A stretch of DNA of 64,000 nucleotides from Melaminivora jejuensis (GCF_017811175.1 NZ_JACWIJ010000002.1:868001-932000), one strand, 5' to 3'; counted from the stretch's first letter, positions 21,785 to 30,675 are shown. Program-made: numbers and translations. The notes: a model not told the origin generated them from the sequence alone.

Positions 21785-22631
21785 CTACCTCTCACTAGTG
21801 AGGGGCGGCAGCGCATCAAGCGGTGAGCGCACTCCGGCACCGCCAACTTTCAGCACATGCGTGTAAATCATCGTCGTAGAGACGTCGGAATGGCCGAGCA
21901 GATCCTGCACGGTTCGAATGCGTGTGCTGCGCAAAAACCCAGAACCACGGCCAGGAATGCCCGGCGCGCGGATACTTCCGCTCAAGGGCGTCGGGAAGCG
22001 CAACGCCGCTGCGGCCCTCGGCCTGGTCCTTCAGCCACCATGCCCGTGCACGCGACAGCTGCTCGCGCAGGCTGGGTGCCAAGCTCTCGGGTAACATCAA
22101 GGCCCGATCCTTGGAGCCCTTGCCCTCCCGCACGATGATCGTGCCGTGATCGAAATCCAGATCCTTGACCCGCAGTTGCAAACCCTCACTGATCCGCATG
22201 CCCGTTCCATACAGAAGCTGGGCGAACAAACGATGCTCGCCTTCCAGAAAACCGAGGATGCGAACCACTTCATCCGGGGTCAGCACCACCGGCAAGCGCC
22301 GCGACGGCCGAGGTCTTCCGATCTCCTGAAGCCAGGGCAGATCCGTGCACAGCACCTTGCCGTAGAAGAACAGCAAGGCCGCCAATGCCTGACGATGCGT
22401 GGAGACCGAAACCTTGCGCTCGTTCGCCAGCCAGGACAGAAATGCCTCGACTTCGCTGCTGCCCAAGGTTGCCGGGTGACGCACACCGTGGAAACGGATG
22501 AAGGCACGAACCCAGTGGACATAAGCCTGTTCGGTTCGTAAGCTGTAATGCAAGTAGCGTATGCGCTCACGCAACTGGTCCAGAACCTTGACCGAACGCA
22601 GCGGTGGTAACGGCGCAGTGGCGGTTTTCAT
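21785..22631 (-). pseudogene. intI1: Class 1 integron integrase with internal deletion
   Basis: The first 226 residues match IntI1 (start [20 protein letters not shown]; variant Arg32, His39) up to [10 protein letters not shown]. The sequence then jumps to [21 protein letters not shown] in another frame, ending at [12 protein letters not shown]. About 55 residues are missing, including the catalytic HxxR box (normally TPHTLRHSFAT). The junction lies at CATTCGA (21914-21920), a heptamer that, as I recall the intact gene, flanks the lost segment. In frame, the product is a 271-residue truncated protein with 32 foreign residues. It should be inactive, fixing the cassette array. Confidence 0.9.
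22516..22544 (+). promoter_or_regulatory. Cassette promoter PcW inside intI1
   Basis: TGGACA (22516-22521), a 17-base spacer and TAAGCT (22539-22544) match the weak PcW variant. It reads outward through attI1 into the cassettes. P2 is inactive because TTGTTA (22635-22640) and TACAGT (22655-22660) are only 14 bases apart. Confidence 0.9.
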
Positions 22632-22710
22632 GGCTTGTTATGACTGTTTTTTTGTACAGTCTATGCCTCGGGCATCCAAGCAGCAAGCGCGTTACGCCGT
22701 GGGTCGATGT

Positions 22711-22773
22711 TTGATGTTATGGAGCAGCAACGATGTTACGCAGCAGGGCAGTCGCCCTAAAACAAAGTTAGGC
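22711..22773 (+). promoter_or_regulatory. attI1 recombination site
   Basis: The characteristic stretch TGATGTTATGGAGCAGCAAC through to the core GTTAGGC (22767-22773) is complete. The first cassette is inserted after G22767. Confidence 0.92.
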
Positions 22774-22776
22774 CTC

Positions 22777-23259
22777 ATGAAATACTTTATCGCAGCCCTG
22801 TTTCTTCTCATCGGCACAGCTCCAGCCATCGCTGGAACCACCGAGAACTCCGCATGTGTGGACAATCCTCCACTTGCGAGCCTATCTCCGGCGGACCAAG
22901 ACGCGATTCAGGCCACCCTACGCATCCATTCTGACCACTTGTGCGCAACAGATGCCTGCGAGTTCAGGGTACGGAAACTTTCTAACGGCAACACGCTCGT
23001 CAAGCTTCGCGCGGCGCGCTATGCGGCAACGCTCCAACAGTGCGTTACCGTGTACATGGGGCACGCTGGCGTAGTGTTTGATGCGTCTGGCAAAGTCGTC
23101 GATATGTGGCCGTATTGCTACCTGATGGACCAAGAGAAGAAACATGATCCAGCGTTCAAGCCGGATCGTGAATACAAAATGTGTAACAGGCTCGGCATGA
23201 GGCCTAACAATTCGTTCAAGCCGAACCTGCTTCGCTACACCAACGACATGGCAGGTTAA
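22777..23259 (+). CDS. Unknown secreted protein encoded by the first gene cassette
   Basis: The 160-residue product has a signal peptide (MKYFIAALFLLIGTAPAIAG) and a mature part with about seven cysteines (SACVDN, HLCATDACEF, LQQCVTV, MWPYCYLM, KMCNRL), suggesting disulfide-bonded periplasmic protein. I do not recognise a family. The last residues (NNSFKPNLLRY, then TNDMAG) are encoded by the attC site, a common feature of cassette genes. The ATG lies 4 bases after the attI1 core, so translation may depend on the upstream attI1 reading frames. The cassette spans 22768-23307 and is driven by PcW. Confidence 0.75.
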   Translation: MKYFIAALFLLIGTAPAIAGTTENSACVDNPPLASLSPADQDAIQATLRIHSDHLCATDACEFRVRKLSNGNTLVKLRAARYAATLQQCVTVYMGHAGVVFDASGKVVDMWPYCYLMDQEKKHDPAFKPDREYKMCNRLGMRPNNSFKPNLLRYTNDMAG

Positions 23260-23313
23260 GCTTGCCATGTCGTCGGCTACGCTACGCAGGTCGGCTTAAC
23301 TCAGGCGTTGGGC
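23202..23313 (+). promoter_or_regulatory. attC site of the unknown cassette
   Basis: It begins with GCCTAAC (23202-23208), has the inner pair AAGCCGA/TCGGCTTAA around a long imperfect palindrome, and ends with GTTGGGC (23307-23313). The 3' end of the cassette gene lies inside it. Confidence 0.85.
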
Positions 23314-23385
23314 GCACAATAAGGCTCCTTGCAGAGTTGCTTGAAAGTTGTTACGATTCAAATTCAATCATGAGATAGTCAGCAG

Positions 23386-23449
23386 ATGAGCACTTCCAAG
23401 AACGCAGACAAGTAAGCCGCAGCAACCTTCATTTTTCGGTTGTTGCGGC
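23386..23449 (+). promoter_or_regulatory. cmlA leader peptide and attenuator hairpin
   Basis: A nine-codon leader MSTSKNADK (23386-23415) is followed at once by a stem GCCGCAGCAACC/GGTTGTTGCGGC (23416-23449). Chloramphenicol-stalled ribosomes on such leaders open the structure that hides the resistance gene's start, giving inducible translation. Confidence 0.8.
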
Positions 23450-23513
23450 GTTCTCATGAATCCTTTTGCTCTACGGGAGCGCCGCCAAATCCTTTGTTCA
23501 AGGAGATGGTTTC

Positions 23514-24773
23514 GTGCGCTCAAAAAACTTTAGTTGGCGGTACTCCCTTGCCGCCACGGTGTTGTTGTTATCACCGTTCGATTTATTGGCATCACTCGGC
23601 ATGGACATGTACTTGCCAGCAGTGCCGTTTATGCCAAACGCGCTTGGTACGACAGCGAGCACAATTCAGCTTACGCTGACAACGTACTTGGTCATGATTG
23701 GTGCCGGTCAGCTCTTGTTTGGACCGCTATCGGACCGACTGGGGCGCCGCCCCGTTCTACTGGGAGGTGGCCTCGCCTACGTTGTGGCGTCAATGGGCCT
23801 CGCTCTTACGTCATCGGCTGAAGTCTTTCTGGGGCTTCGGATTCTTCAGGCTTGTGGTGCCTCGGCGTGCCTTGTTTCCACATTTGCAACAGTACGTGAC
23901 ATTTACGCAGGTCGCGAGGAAAGTAATGTCATTTACGGCATACTCGGATCCATGCTGGCCATGGTCCCGGCGGTAGGCCCATTGCTCGGAGCGCTCGTCG
24001 ACATGTGGCTTGGGTGGCGGGCTATCTTTGCGTTTCTAGGTTTGGGCATGATCGCTGCATCTGCAGCAGCGTGGCGATTCTGGCCTGAAACCCGGGTGCA
24101 ACGAGTTGCGGGCTTGCAATGGTCGCAGCTGCTACTCCCCGTTAAGTGCCTGAACTTCTGGTTGTACACGTTGTGTTACGCCGCTGGAATGGGTAGCTTC
24201 TTCGTCTTTTTCTCCATTGCGCCCGGACTAATGATGGGCAGGCAAGGTGTGTCTCAGCTTGGCTTCAGCCTGCTGTTCGCCACAGTGGCAATTGCCATGG
24301 TGTTTACGGCTCGTTTTATGGGGCGTGTGATACCCAAGTGGGGCAGCCCAAGTGTCTTGCGAATGGGAATGGGATGCCTGATAGCTGGAGCAGTATTGCT
24401 TGCCATCACCGAAATATGGGCTTTGCAGTCCGTGTTAGGCTTTATTGCTCCAATGTGGCTAGTGGGTATTGGTGTCGCCACAGCGGTATCTGTGGCGCCC
24501 AATGGCGCTCTTCGAGGATTCGACCATGTTGCTGGAACGGTCACGGCAGTCTACTTCTGCTTGGGCGGTGTACTGCTAGGAAGCATCGGAACGTTGATCA
24601 TTTCGCTGTTGCCGCGCAACACGGCTTGGCCGGTTGTCGTGTACTGTTTGACCCTTGCAACAGTCGTGCTCGGTCTGTCTTGTGTTTCCCGAGTGAAGGG
24701 CTCTCGCGGCCAGGGGGAGCATGATGTGGTCGCGCTACAAAGTGCGGAAAGTACATCAAATCCCAATCGTTGA
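23514..24773 (+). CDS. cmlA1: Chloramphenicol efflux pump CmlA
   Basis: The 419-residue major facilitator protein (12 helices, DHA1 group) starts at GTG (VRSKNFSWRYSLAATVLLLS) and contains LLASLGMDMYLPAVPFMP and LLFGPLSDRLGRRPVLLGG. It exports chloramphenicol across the inner membrane. The cassette from 23308 to 24856 is 1549 bp, the size of the cmlA1 cassette. Translation is controlled by the leader just upstream. The sequence matches CmlA1 as I recall it; CmlA5 differs little. Confidence 0.95.
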   Translation: MRSKNFSWRYSLAATVLLLSPFDLLASLGMDMYLPAVPFMPNALGTTASTIQLTLTTYLVMIGAGQLLFGPLSDRLGRRPVLLGGGLAYVVASMGLALTSSAEVFLGLRILQACGASACLVSTFATVRDIYAGREESNVIYGILGSMLAMVPAVGPLLGALVDMWLGWRAIFAFLGLGMIAASAAAWRFWPETRVQRVAGLQWSQLLLPVKCLNFWLYTLCYAAGMGSFFVFFSIAPGLMMGRQGVSQLGFSLLFATVAIAMVFTARFMGRVIPKWGSPSVLRMGMGCLIAGAVLLAITEIWALQSVLGFIAPMWLVGIGVATAVSVAPNGALRGFDHVAGTVTAVYFCLGGVLLGSIGTLIISLLPRNTAWPVVVYCLTLATVVLGLSCVSRVKGSRGQGEHDVVALQSAESTSNPNR

Positions 24774-24792
24774 GAGAATGTGGCAAGCTATC

Positions 24793-24862
24793 GCCCAACA
24801 AATCGCTGCAGCCGACCCAAAACCGCTACGCGGTTTCGGTCGGCTGAGCTCAGGCGTTAAAC
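24793..24862 (+). promoter_or_regulatory. attC site of the cmlA cassette
   Basis: It runs from GCCCAAC through the palindrome CAGCCGAC/GTCGGCTG to the core GTTAAAC (24856-24862). Confidence 0.88.
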
Positions 24863-24865
24863 ATC

Positions 24866-25657
24866 ATGAGGGAAGCGGTGATCGCCGAAGTATCGACTCA
24901 ACTATCAGAGGTAGTTGGCGTCATCGAGCGCCATCTCGAACCGACGTTGCTGGCCGTACATTTGTACGGCTCCGCAGTGGATGGCGGCCTGAAGCCACAC
25001 AGTGATATTGATTTGCTGGTTACGGTGACCGTAAGGCTTGATGAAACAACGCGGCGAGCTTTGATCAACGACCTTTTGGAAACTTCGGCTTCCCCTGGAG
25101 AGAGCGAGATTCTCCGCGCTGTAGAAGTCACCATTGTTGTGCACGACGACATCATTCCGTGGCGTTATCCAGCTAAGCGCGAACTGCAATTTGGAGAATG
25201 GCAGCGCAATGACATTCTTGCAGGTATCTTCGAGCCAGCCACGATCGACATTGATCTGGCTATCTTGCTGACAAAAGCAAGAGAACATAGCGTTGCCTTG
25301 GTAGGTCCAGCGGCGGAGGAACTCTTTGATCCGGTTCCTGAACAGGATCTATTTGAGGCGCTAAATGAAACCTTAACGCTATGGAACTCGCCGCCCGACT
25401 GGGCTGGCGATGAGCGAAATGTAGTGCTTACGTTGTCCCGCATTTGGTACAGCGCAGTAACCGGCAAAATCGCGCCGAAGGATGTCGCTGCCGACTGGGC
25501 AATGGAGCGCCTGCCGGCCCAGTATCAGCCCGTCATACTTGAAGCTAGACAGGCTTATCTTGGACAAGAAGAAGATCGCTTGGCCTCCCGCGCAGATCAG
25601 TTGGAAGAATTTGTTCACTACGTGAAAGGCGAGATCACCAAGGTAGTCGGCAAATAA
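24866..25657 (+). CDS. aadA1: Aminoglycoside nucleotidyltransferase ANT(3'')-Ia
   Basis: The 263-residue enzyme has the nucleotidyltransferase motif LYGSAVDGGLKPHSDIDLLV and the AadA1-specific start MREAVIAEVSTQLSEVVGV and end KGEITKVVGK. It adenylates streptomycin and spectinomycin. The cassette 24857-25712 is 856 bp, the standard aadA1 size. It is the last cassette, adjoining the 3'-conserved segment, and is cotranscribed from PcW with cmlA. Confidence 0.96.
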   Translation: MREAVIAEVSTQLSEVVGVIERHLEPTLLAVHLYGSAVDGGLKPHSDIDLLVTVTVRLDETTRRALINDLLETSASPGESEILRAVEVTIVVHDDIIPWRYPAKRELQFGEWQRNDILAGIFEPATIDIDLAILLTKAREHSVALVGPAAEELFDPVPEQDLFEALNETLTLWNSPPDWAGDERNVVLTLSRIWYSAVTGKIAPKDVAADWAMERLPAQYQPVILEARQAYLGQEEDRLASRADQLEEFVHYVKGEITKVVGK

Positions 25658-25658
25658 T

Positions 25659-25718
25659 GTCTAACAATTCGTTCAAGCCGACGCCGCTTCGCGGCGCGGC
25701 TTAACTCAAGCGTTAGAT
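25659..25718 (+). promoter_or_regulatory. attC site (59-base element) of aadA1
   Basis: A 60-base site from GTCTAAC to GTTAGAT with the palindrome AAGCCGACGCCGCTTCGCGG; recombination point after G25712. Confidence 0.9.
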
Positions 25719-25820
25719 GCACTAAGCACATAATTGCTCACAGCCAAACTATCAGGTCAAGTCTGCTTTTATTATTTTTAAGCGTGCATAATAAGCCCTA
25801 CACAAATTGGGAGATATATC

Positions 25821-26168
25821 ATGAAAGGCTGGCTTTTTCTTGTTATCGCAATAGTTGGCGAAGTAATCGCAACATCCGCATTAAAATCTAGCGAGGGCTT
25901 TACTAAGCTTGCCCCTTCCGCCGTTGTCATAATCGGTTATGGCATCGCATTTTATTTTCTTTCTCTGGTTCTGAAATCCATCCCTGTCGGTGTTGCTTAT
26001 GCAGTCTGGTCGGGACTCGGCGTCGTCATAATTACAGCCATTGCCTGGTTGCTTCATGGGCAAAAGCTTGATGCGTGGGGCTTTGTAGGTATGGGGCTCA
26101 TAATTGCTGCCTTTTTGCTCGCCCGATCCCCATCGTGGAAGTCGCTGCGGAGGCCGACGCCATGGTGA
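25821..26168 (+). CDS. qacEdelta1: Truncated quaternary ammonium efflux protein QacEdelta1
   Basis: The 115-residue protein is a small multidrug resistance pump with three complete helices (start [21 protein letters not shown]). Its fourth is replaced by the 3'-conserved-segment tail [18 protein letters not shown]. It gives low-level tolerance to cationic biocides. It opens the first 3'-conserved segment and its stop overlaps the sul1 start. The second 3'-conserved segment in this element lacks it. Confidence 0.97.
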   Translation: MKGWLFLVIAIVGEVIATSALKSSEGFTKLAPSAVVIIGYGIAFYFLSLVLKSIPVGVAYAVWSGLGVVIITAIAWLLHGQKLDAWGFVGMGLIIAAFLLARSPSWKSLRRPTPW

Positions 26169-27133
26169 CGGTGTTCGGCATTCTGAATCTCACCGAGGAC
26201 TCCTTCTTCGATGAGAGCCGGCGGCTAGACCCCGCCGGCGCTGTCACCGCGGCGATCGAAATGCTGCGAGTCGGATCAGACGTCGTGGATGTCGGACCGG
26301 CCGCCAGCCATCCGGACGCGAGGCCTGTATCGCCGGCCGATGAGATCAGACGTATTGCGCCGCTCTTAGACGCCCTGTCCGATCAGATGCACCGTGTTTC
26401 AATCGACAGCTTCCAACCGGAAACCCAGCGCTATGCGCTCAAGCGCGGCGTGGGCTACCTGAACGATATCCAAGGATTTCCTGACCCTGCGCTCTATCCC
26501 GATATTGCTGAGGCGGACTGCAGGCTGGTGGTTATGCACTCAGCGCAGCGGGATGGCATCGCCACCCGCACCGGTCACCTTCGACCCGAAGACGCGCTCG
26601 ACGAGATTGTGCGGTTCTTCGAGGCGCGGGTTTCCGCCTTGCGACGGAGCGGGGTCGCTGCCGACCGGCTCATCCTCGATCCGGGGATGGACCGGCGATT
26701 GGTCCATGGCGAAACGGCCGACCTTGCGCCGACCGGCTTCGGGCAACAGGTCCGCGAAGCCATGGACCAGCGCCGCGAGCATCATATCGAACAGCGCGAC
26801 GCCACGCGCAACAGGGACGGCCGAATCTTCTACCGGCGCAATCTTCTCGCCACCCTGCGCGAGCGGGAAGTTGCGCGCGCCGGTGCGGAGATGGCCGAGG
26901 GCAAGGCGCTGCCGTTCCGCGCCGCCAAGGATGGTGAGAGTGTCAGCGGCAAGTTCACCGGGACTGTCCAGCTAACGAGCGGCAAGTTCGCCATCGTGGA
27001 AAAGAGCCACGAGTTCACCCTTGTCCCGTGGCGGCCGATCATCGACCGCCAGCTCGGCCGCGAGGTCGCGGGTATCATGCAGGGCGGTTCGGTGTCGTGG
27101 CAGTTAGGGCGGCAGCGGGGGTTGGGGCTATAG
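26162..27133 (+). pseudogene. sul1: Truncated sul1 fused in frame to a DUF3363 relaxase tail
   Basis: Residues 1-177 are Sul1 ([20 protein letters not shown] to LILDPGM). At about 26690 the sequence switches to the C-terminal part of a plasmid relaxase of the DUF3363 type (VREAMDQRREHHIEQRDATR, FRAAKDGESVSGKFTGTVQL, GREVAGIMQGGSVSWQLGRQ). The reading frame stays open, giving a 323-residue chimera. Sul1 lacks its C-terminal third and should not confer sulfonamide resistance. A complete sul1 is present at 34093. The same break beside floR occurs in SGI1-type regions as I recall. Confidence 0.88.
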
Positions 27134-27349
27134 GAGCCAACGATACCGCATTGCAACGCAACAACTAATTCGATAAGAGCTGCTATTCAATTTCGTAATC
27201 GTGGAGCCATCAGCATGGGAAATTCCAAGTCAGCAGACAAGTAAGCCGCAACATCAGAATTGTTGTTGCGGCGCTCTGTAAGACCAATCCCATCTGATTG
27301 CTGACGAGCAGACGCTGCCCGGTATCCTTAATCGAGCGGTTGATTCGTC
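27134..27349 (+). promoter_or_regulatory. floR upstream region with leader peptide and hairpin
   Basis: The 216-base gap holds a nine-codon leader MGNSKSADK (27215-27244) followed by a stem GCCGCAAC/GTTGCGGC (27245 to about 27272). This is nearly the same design as the cmlA leader and suggests phenicol-inducible attenuation. No sure promoter was identified. Confidence 0.65.
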
Positions 27350-28563
27350 ATGACCACCACACGCCCCGCGTGGGCCTATACGCTGCCGGCAGCCTTGCTG
27401 CTTATGGCTCCCTTCGACATCCTCGCCTCGCTGGCGATGGATATTTATCTTCCAGTCGTTCCGGCGATGCCGGGCGTCCTGAACACGACTCCATCCATAA
27501 TCCAACTCACGTTGAGCCTCTACATGGTGATGCTCGGTGTGGGCCAAGTGATCTTTGGGCCACTCTCCGATCGCGTCGGGCGACGGCCGATCCTGCTTGT
27601 AGGCGCAACGGCTTTCGTTGCTGCGTCTCTGGGAGCGGCTTGTTCTTCAACTGCATTAGCCTTTGTTGCGTTTCGTCTGGTTCAGGCTGTTGGAGCATCG
27701 GCCATGCTGGTGGCCACCTTCGCGACCGTGCGCGACGTATATGCCAATCGTCCCGAAGGTGCCGTCATCTACGGCCTTTTCAGTTCGATGCTGGCGTTCG
27801 TGCCTGCGCTCGGCCCTATAGCCGGTGCGCTGATCGGCGAGTTTTGGGGATGGCAGGCGATCTTCATCACACTGGCTGCACTGGCTTCGCTCGCACTCTT
27901 AAACGCCAGTTTCAGGTGGCATGAAACCCGACCGTTGGATCAGGCCAGAACGCAACGATCTGTTTTGCCGATCTTCGCGAGTCCGGCCTTTTGGGTTTAC
28001 ACGGTCGGATTTAGTGCCGGCATGGGCACATTCTTCGTTTTCTTCTCGACAGCCCCCGTGTTCTCATAGGCCAAGCCGGCTATTCCGAGATCGGATTTAG
28101 CTTGGCCTTCGCGACTGTCGCGCTGGTCATGGTCACGACAACCCGCTTCGCAAAGTCCTTCGTTGCCAAATGGGGTATCGCGGGATGCGTAGCGCGCGGG
28201 ATGGCGTTGCTCGTTTCCGGCGCGATCCTGTTGGGGATCGGCCAACTTTTCGGATCGCCGTCATTTTTCAGCTTCATCCTGCCGATGTGGGTTGTCGCGG
28301 TCGGCATTGTCTTCACGGTGTCCGTTACCGCCAACGGCGCACTTGCGCAGTTCGACGACATCGCTGGATCAGCGGTTGCGTTCTACTTCTGCATCCAAAG
28401 CCTGATAGTCAGTATCGTCGGGACATTGGCGGTGACGCTGTTAAACGGCGATACAGCGTGGCCCGTGATTTGTTACGCCACGGCAATGGCAGTGCTGGTG
28501 TCGTTGGGGCTGGCGCTCCTTCGATCCCGTGATGCTGCCACCGAGAAGTCGCCAGTCGTCTAG
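27350..28563 (+). pseudogene. floR: Florfenicol exporter FloR, frameshifted
   Basis: The two parts together give a full 404-residue DHA1 efflux protein: TTTRPAWAYTLPAALLLMAP to FFVFFSTAP (27350-28066), then, one frame over, VLIGQAGYSEIGF through to SRDAATEKSPVV (ending 28563). At about 28052-28056 a run of C is one short compared with the expected GCCCCCCGT-type sequence, producing VFS and a stop at 28069. The protein would lose its last five or six helices. It also differs at many positions from the usual FloR as I remember it. A sequencing error in the C run is possible. Confidence 0.8.
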
Positions 28564-28656
28564 CCGACGACTGGAAGCAAGCCCGCTCCGATGCGGCGCA
28601 ATAATCTTCGAAACCTCGTGAATGGCGGTATCCTGTCTGGCAAGATACCGCTCATT

Positions 28657-28773
28657 TCCCTTGTCCCGTGGCGGCCGGTCATCGACCGCCAGCTCGGCCG
28701 TGAGGTCATGGGCATCGTGCAAAGCGGATCGGTGTCGTGGCAGTTGGGGCGGCAAAGGGGCATAAGCCTCTAA
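28657..28773 (+). pseudogene. Second DUF3363 relaxase tail fragment
   Basis: LVPWRPVIDRQLGREVMGIV, then QSGSVSWQLGRQRG, is a diverged repeat of the end of the fragment at 27017-27133. About one base in seven differs. It therefore flanks floR on the other side rather than being a recent duplication. Confidence 0.75.
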
Positions 28774-29396
28774 TCTGTTGTAGATGAACGCAGCCGCTCG
28801 AAACCAGCGATGAGGCTGTCGAGTCCGAAGTTGAACGCAGCATCCATGCCGTCTGTTTCCAACTCGTGAAACAGATCGTGCAGGAAGGACGACGGTGCTT
28901 GCTCGGACACATCTGGCCTGTCCGGAACTCTCTCATCGGCATCAGATGCCTGCTGCTCGAGAACGGAACCGACCACATAGTGACTGACCGCCCGGAGCGC
29001 CCAAACGGCGCGCTTCGGACAAAAGCCCTCCGCGCAGAGAAAGCGTATTTGCGTCTCGGCGGTGCCAAAATTCGGTTCTGTCGGTCGAGTGCCGGCATGG
29101 ATACGCGCGCCGTCCCGATAAGAGAGCAACGCCGTTCTGAAGCTCAGGGCATTCTCTTTCAGGAACACCCGCCAGTCCTCATTCTCTTCGGGTAGCGAGC
29201 GGGTATGGCGTTCCGCCAGCATCGCCTCGGCGAGCGCATCAAGCAGCGCTCGCTTGTTCTGGAAATGCCAGTAAAGCGCAGGCTGCTGAACCTTGAGGCG
29301 TTCAGCGAGCTTCCGCGTCGTCAGGCTGTCCATGCCAACCTCGTTCAACAGCTCTAGCGCCGCCGCGATCACGGTGCCCTTGTCCAGTTTGGTCAT
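28770..29396 (-). CDS. tetR(G): Tetracycline repressor TetR(G)
   Basis: The 208-residue TetR-family protein has the N-terminal helix-turn-helix (DKGTVIAAALELLNEVGMDS, LTTRKLAERLKVQQPALYWHF) and a tetracycline-binding C-terminal domain. It represses the divergent tetA(G) and itself through two operators between the genes, and releases when bound to magnesium-tetracycline. It is convergent with the relaxase fragment; the overlap at 28770-28773 is only 4 bases. Confidence 0.94.
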   Translation of the reverse strand: MTKLDKGTVIAAALELLNEVGMDSLTTRKLAERLKVQQPALYWHFQNKRALLDALAEAMLAERHTRSLPEENEDWRVFLKENALSFRTALLSYRDGARIHAGTRPTEPNFGTAETQIRFLCAEGFCPKRAVWALRAVSHYVVGSVLEQQASDADERVPDRPDVSEQAPSSFLHDLFHELETDGMDAAFNFGLDSLIAGFERLRSSTTD

Positions 29397-29424
29397 TCAC
29401 GTTCCTTCGCCAGTGCTTGACAAT

Positions 29425-29467
29425 TTATCACCGATAAGTTATATTTCCATCTCCTTATCGTTGATAA
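29425..29467. promoter_or_regulatory. Two tet operators
   Basis: Palindromes TTATC-ACC-GATAA (29425-29437) and TTATC-GTT-GATAA (29455-29467) lie 30 bases apart between the divergent tetR and tetA genes, the usual tetO1/tetO2 arrangement. Confidence 0.85.
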
Positions 29468-29499
29468 AGTCGCTCCATTGAGCGGCGCTGGAGTTTCAG

Positions 29500-30675
29500 G
29501 TGCGCAGCTCTGCCATCATTGCCCTGCTGATCGTGGGTCTTGACGCCATGGGTCTCGGCCTCATCATGCCCGTCCTTCCGACGCTTCTGCGTGAGCTTGT
29601 GCCAGCAGAGCAGGTCGCTGGACACTATGGTGCCTTGCTGTCGCTCTATGCATTGATGCAGGTCGTCTTCGCGCCCATGCTTGGACAGCTTTCGGATTCT
29701 TACGGTCGGCGTCCGGTACTTCTGGCTTCTCTTGCAGGAGCCGCAGTCGATTACACGATTATGGCATCAGCGCCGGTCTTATGGGTGCTCTATATCGGCC
29801 GACTCGTGTCCGGCGTCACGGGCGCAACCGGAGCTGTAGCAGCCTCAACCATTGCCGATTCGACGGGGGAAGGTTCTCGCGCACGCTGGTTCGGCTACAT
29901 GGGGGCCTGTTATGGGGCGGGCATGATTGCCGGGCCAGCACTTGGTGGCATGCTCGGTGGTATCTCTGCTCATGCCCCGTTTATCGCCGCCGCCCTTCTC
30001 AACGGGTTCGCGTTCCTGCTTGCCTGCATTTTCCTCAAGGAGACTCATCACAGCCATGGCGGGACCGGAAAGCCGGTTCGCATCAAACCATTCGTTCTGT
30101 TACGGCTGGATGATGCATTGCGCGGGCTAGGTGCGCTTTTCGCAGTTTTCTTCATTATTCAACTGATCGGCCAAGTGCCTGCAGCCCTATGGGTCATATA
30201 TGGCGAGGACCGTTTTCAGTGGAACACCGCGACCGTTGGTTTGTCGCTCGCGGCGTTTGGGGCAACACATGCGATCTTCCAAGCGTTTGTTACCGGCCCG
30301 CTTTCAAGCCGGCTTGGAGAGCGGCGCACGCTGCTGTTTGGCATGGCTGCGGATGCGACTGGCTTCGTTCTTCTGGCTTTTGCCACGCAGGGATGGATGG
30401 TGTTCCCGATTCTGTTGCTGCTTGCCGCCGGGGGTGTTGGCATGCCGGCCTTGCAGGCAATGCTCTCAAACAATGTCAGCAGTAACAAGCAAGGGGCTTT
30501 GCAAGGAACGCTAACGAGCCTCACCAATCTAAGCTCTATCGCAGGACCGCTTGGCTTCACAGCACTCTATTCTGCCACCGCCGGGGCATGGAACGGTTGG
30601 GTTTGGATTGTCGGCGCGATCCTCTATTTAATATGTCTGCCAATACTACGCAGACCATTCGCAACTTCATTGTGA
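29500..30675 (+). CDS. tetA(G): Tetracycline efflux pump TetA(G)
   Basis: The 391-residue 12-helix major facilitator protein starts at GTG (VRSSAIIALLIVGLDAMGLG) and has the loop 2-3 motif GQLSDSYGRRPVLL. It exchanges tetracycline-metal complexes for protons across the inner membrane. Expression is controlled by TetR through the upstream operators. It looks intact. The class G assignment is from overall sequence and its setting between floR and the lysR-ISCR3 segment. Confidence 0.94.
   Translation: MRSSAIIALLIVGLDAMGLGLIMPVLPTLLRELVPAEQVAGHYGALLSLYALMQVVFAPMLGQLSDSYGRRPVLLASLAGAAVDYTIMASAPVLWVLYIGRLVSGVTGATGAVAASTIADSTGEGSRARWFGYMGACYGAGMIAGPALGGMLGGISAHAPFIAAALLNGFAFLLACIFLKETHHSHGGTGKPVRIKPFVLLRLDDALRGLGALFAVFFIIQLIGQVPAALWVIYGEDRFQWNTATVGLSLAAFGATHAIFQAFVTGPLSSRLGERRTLLFGMAADATGFVLLAFATQGWMVFPILLLLAAGGVGMPALQAMLSNNVSSNKQGALQGTLTSLTNLSSIAGPLGFTALYSATAGAWNGWVWIVGAILYLICLPILRRPFATSL

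Noticed and set aside
22635..22660. A second integron promoter P2
   Set aside because: The boxes TTGTTA and TACAGT are only 14 bp apart; the GGG insertion that activates P2 is absent.
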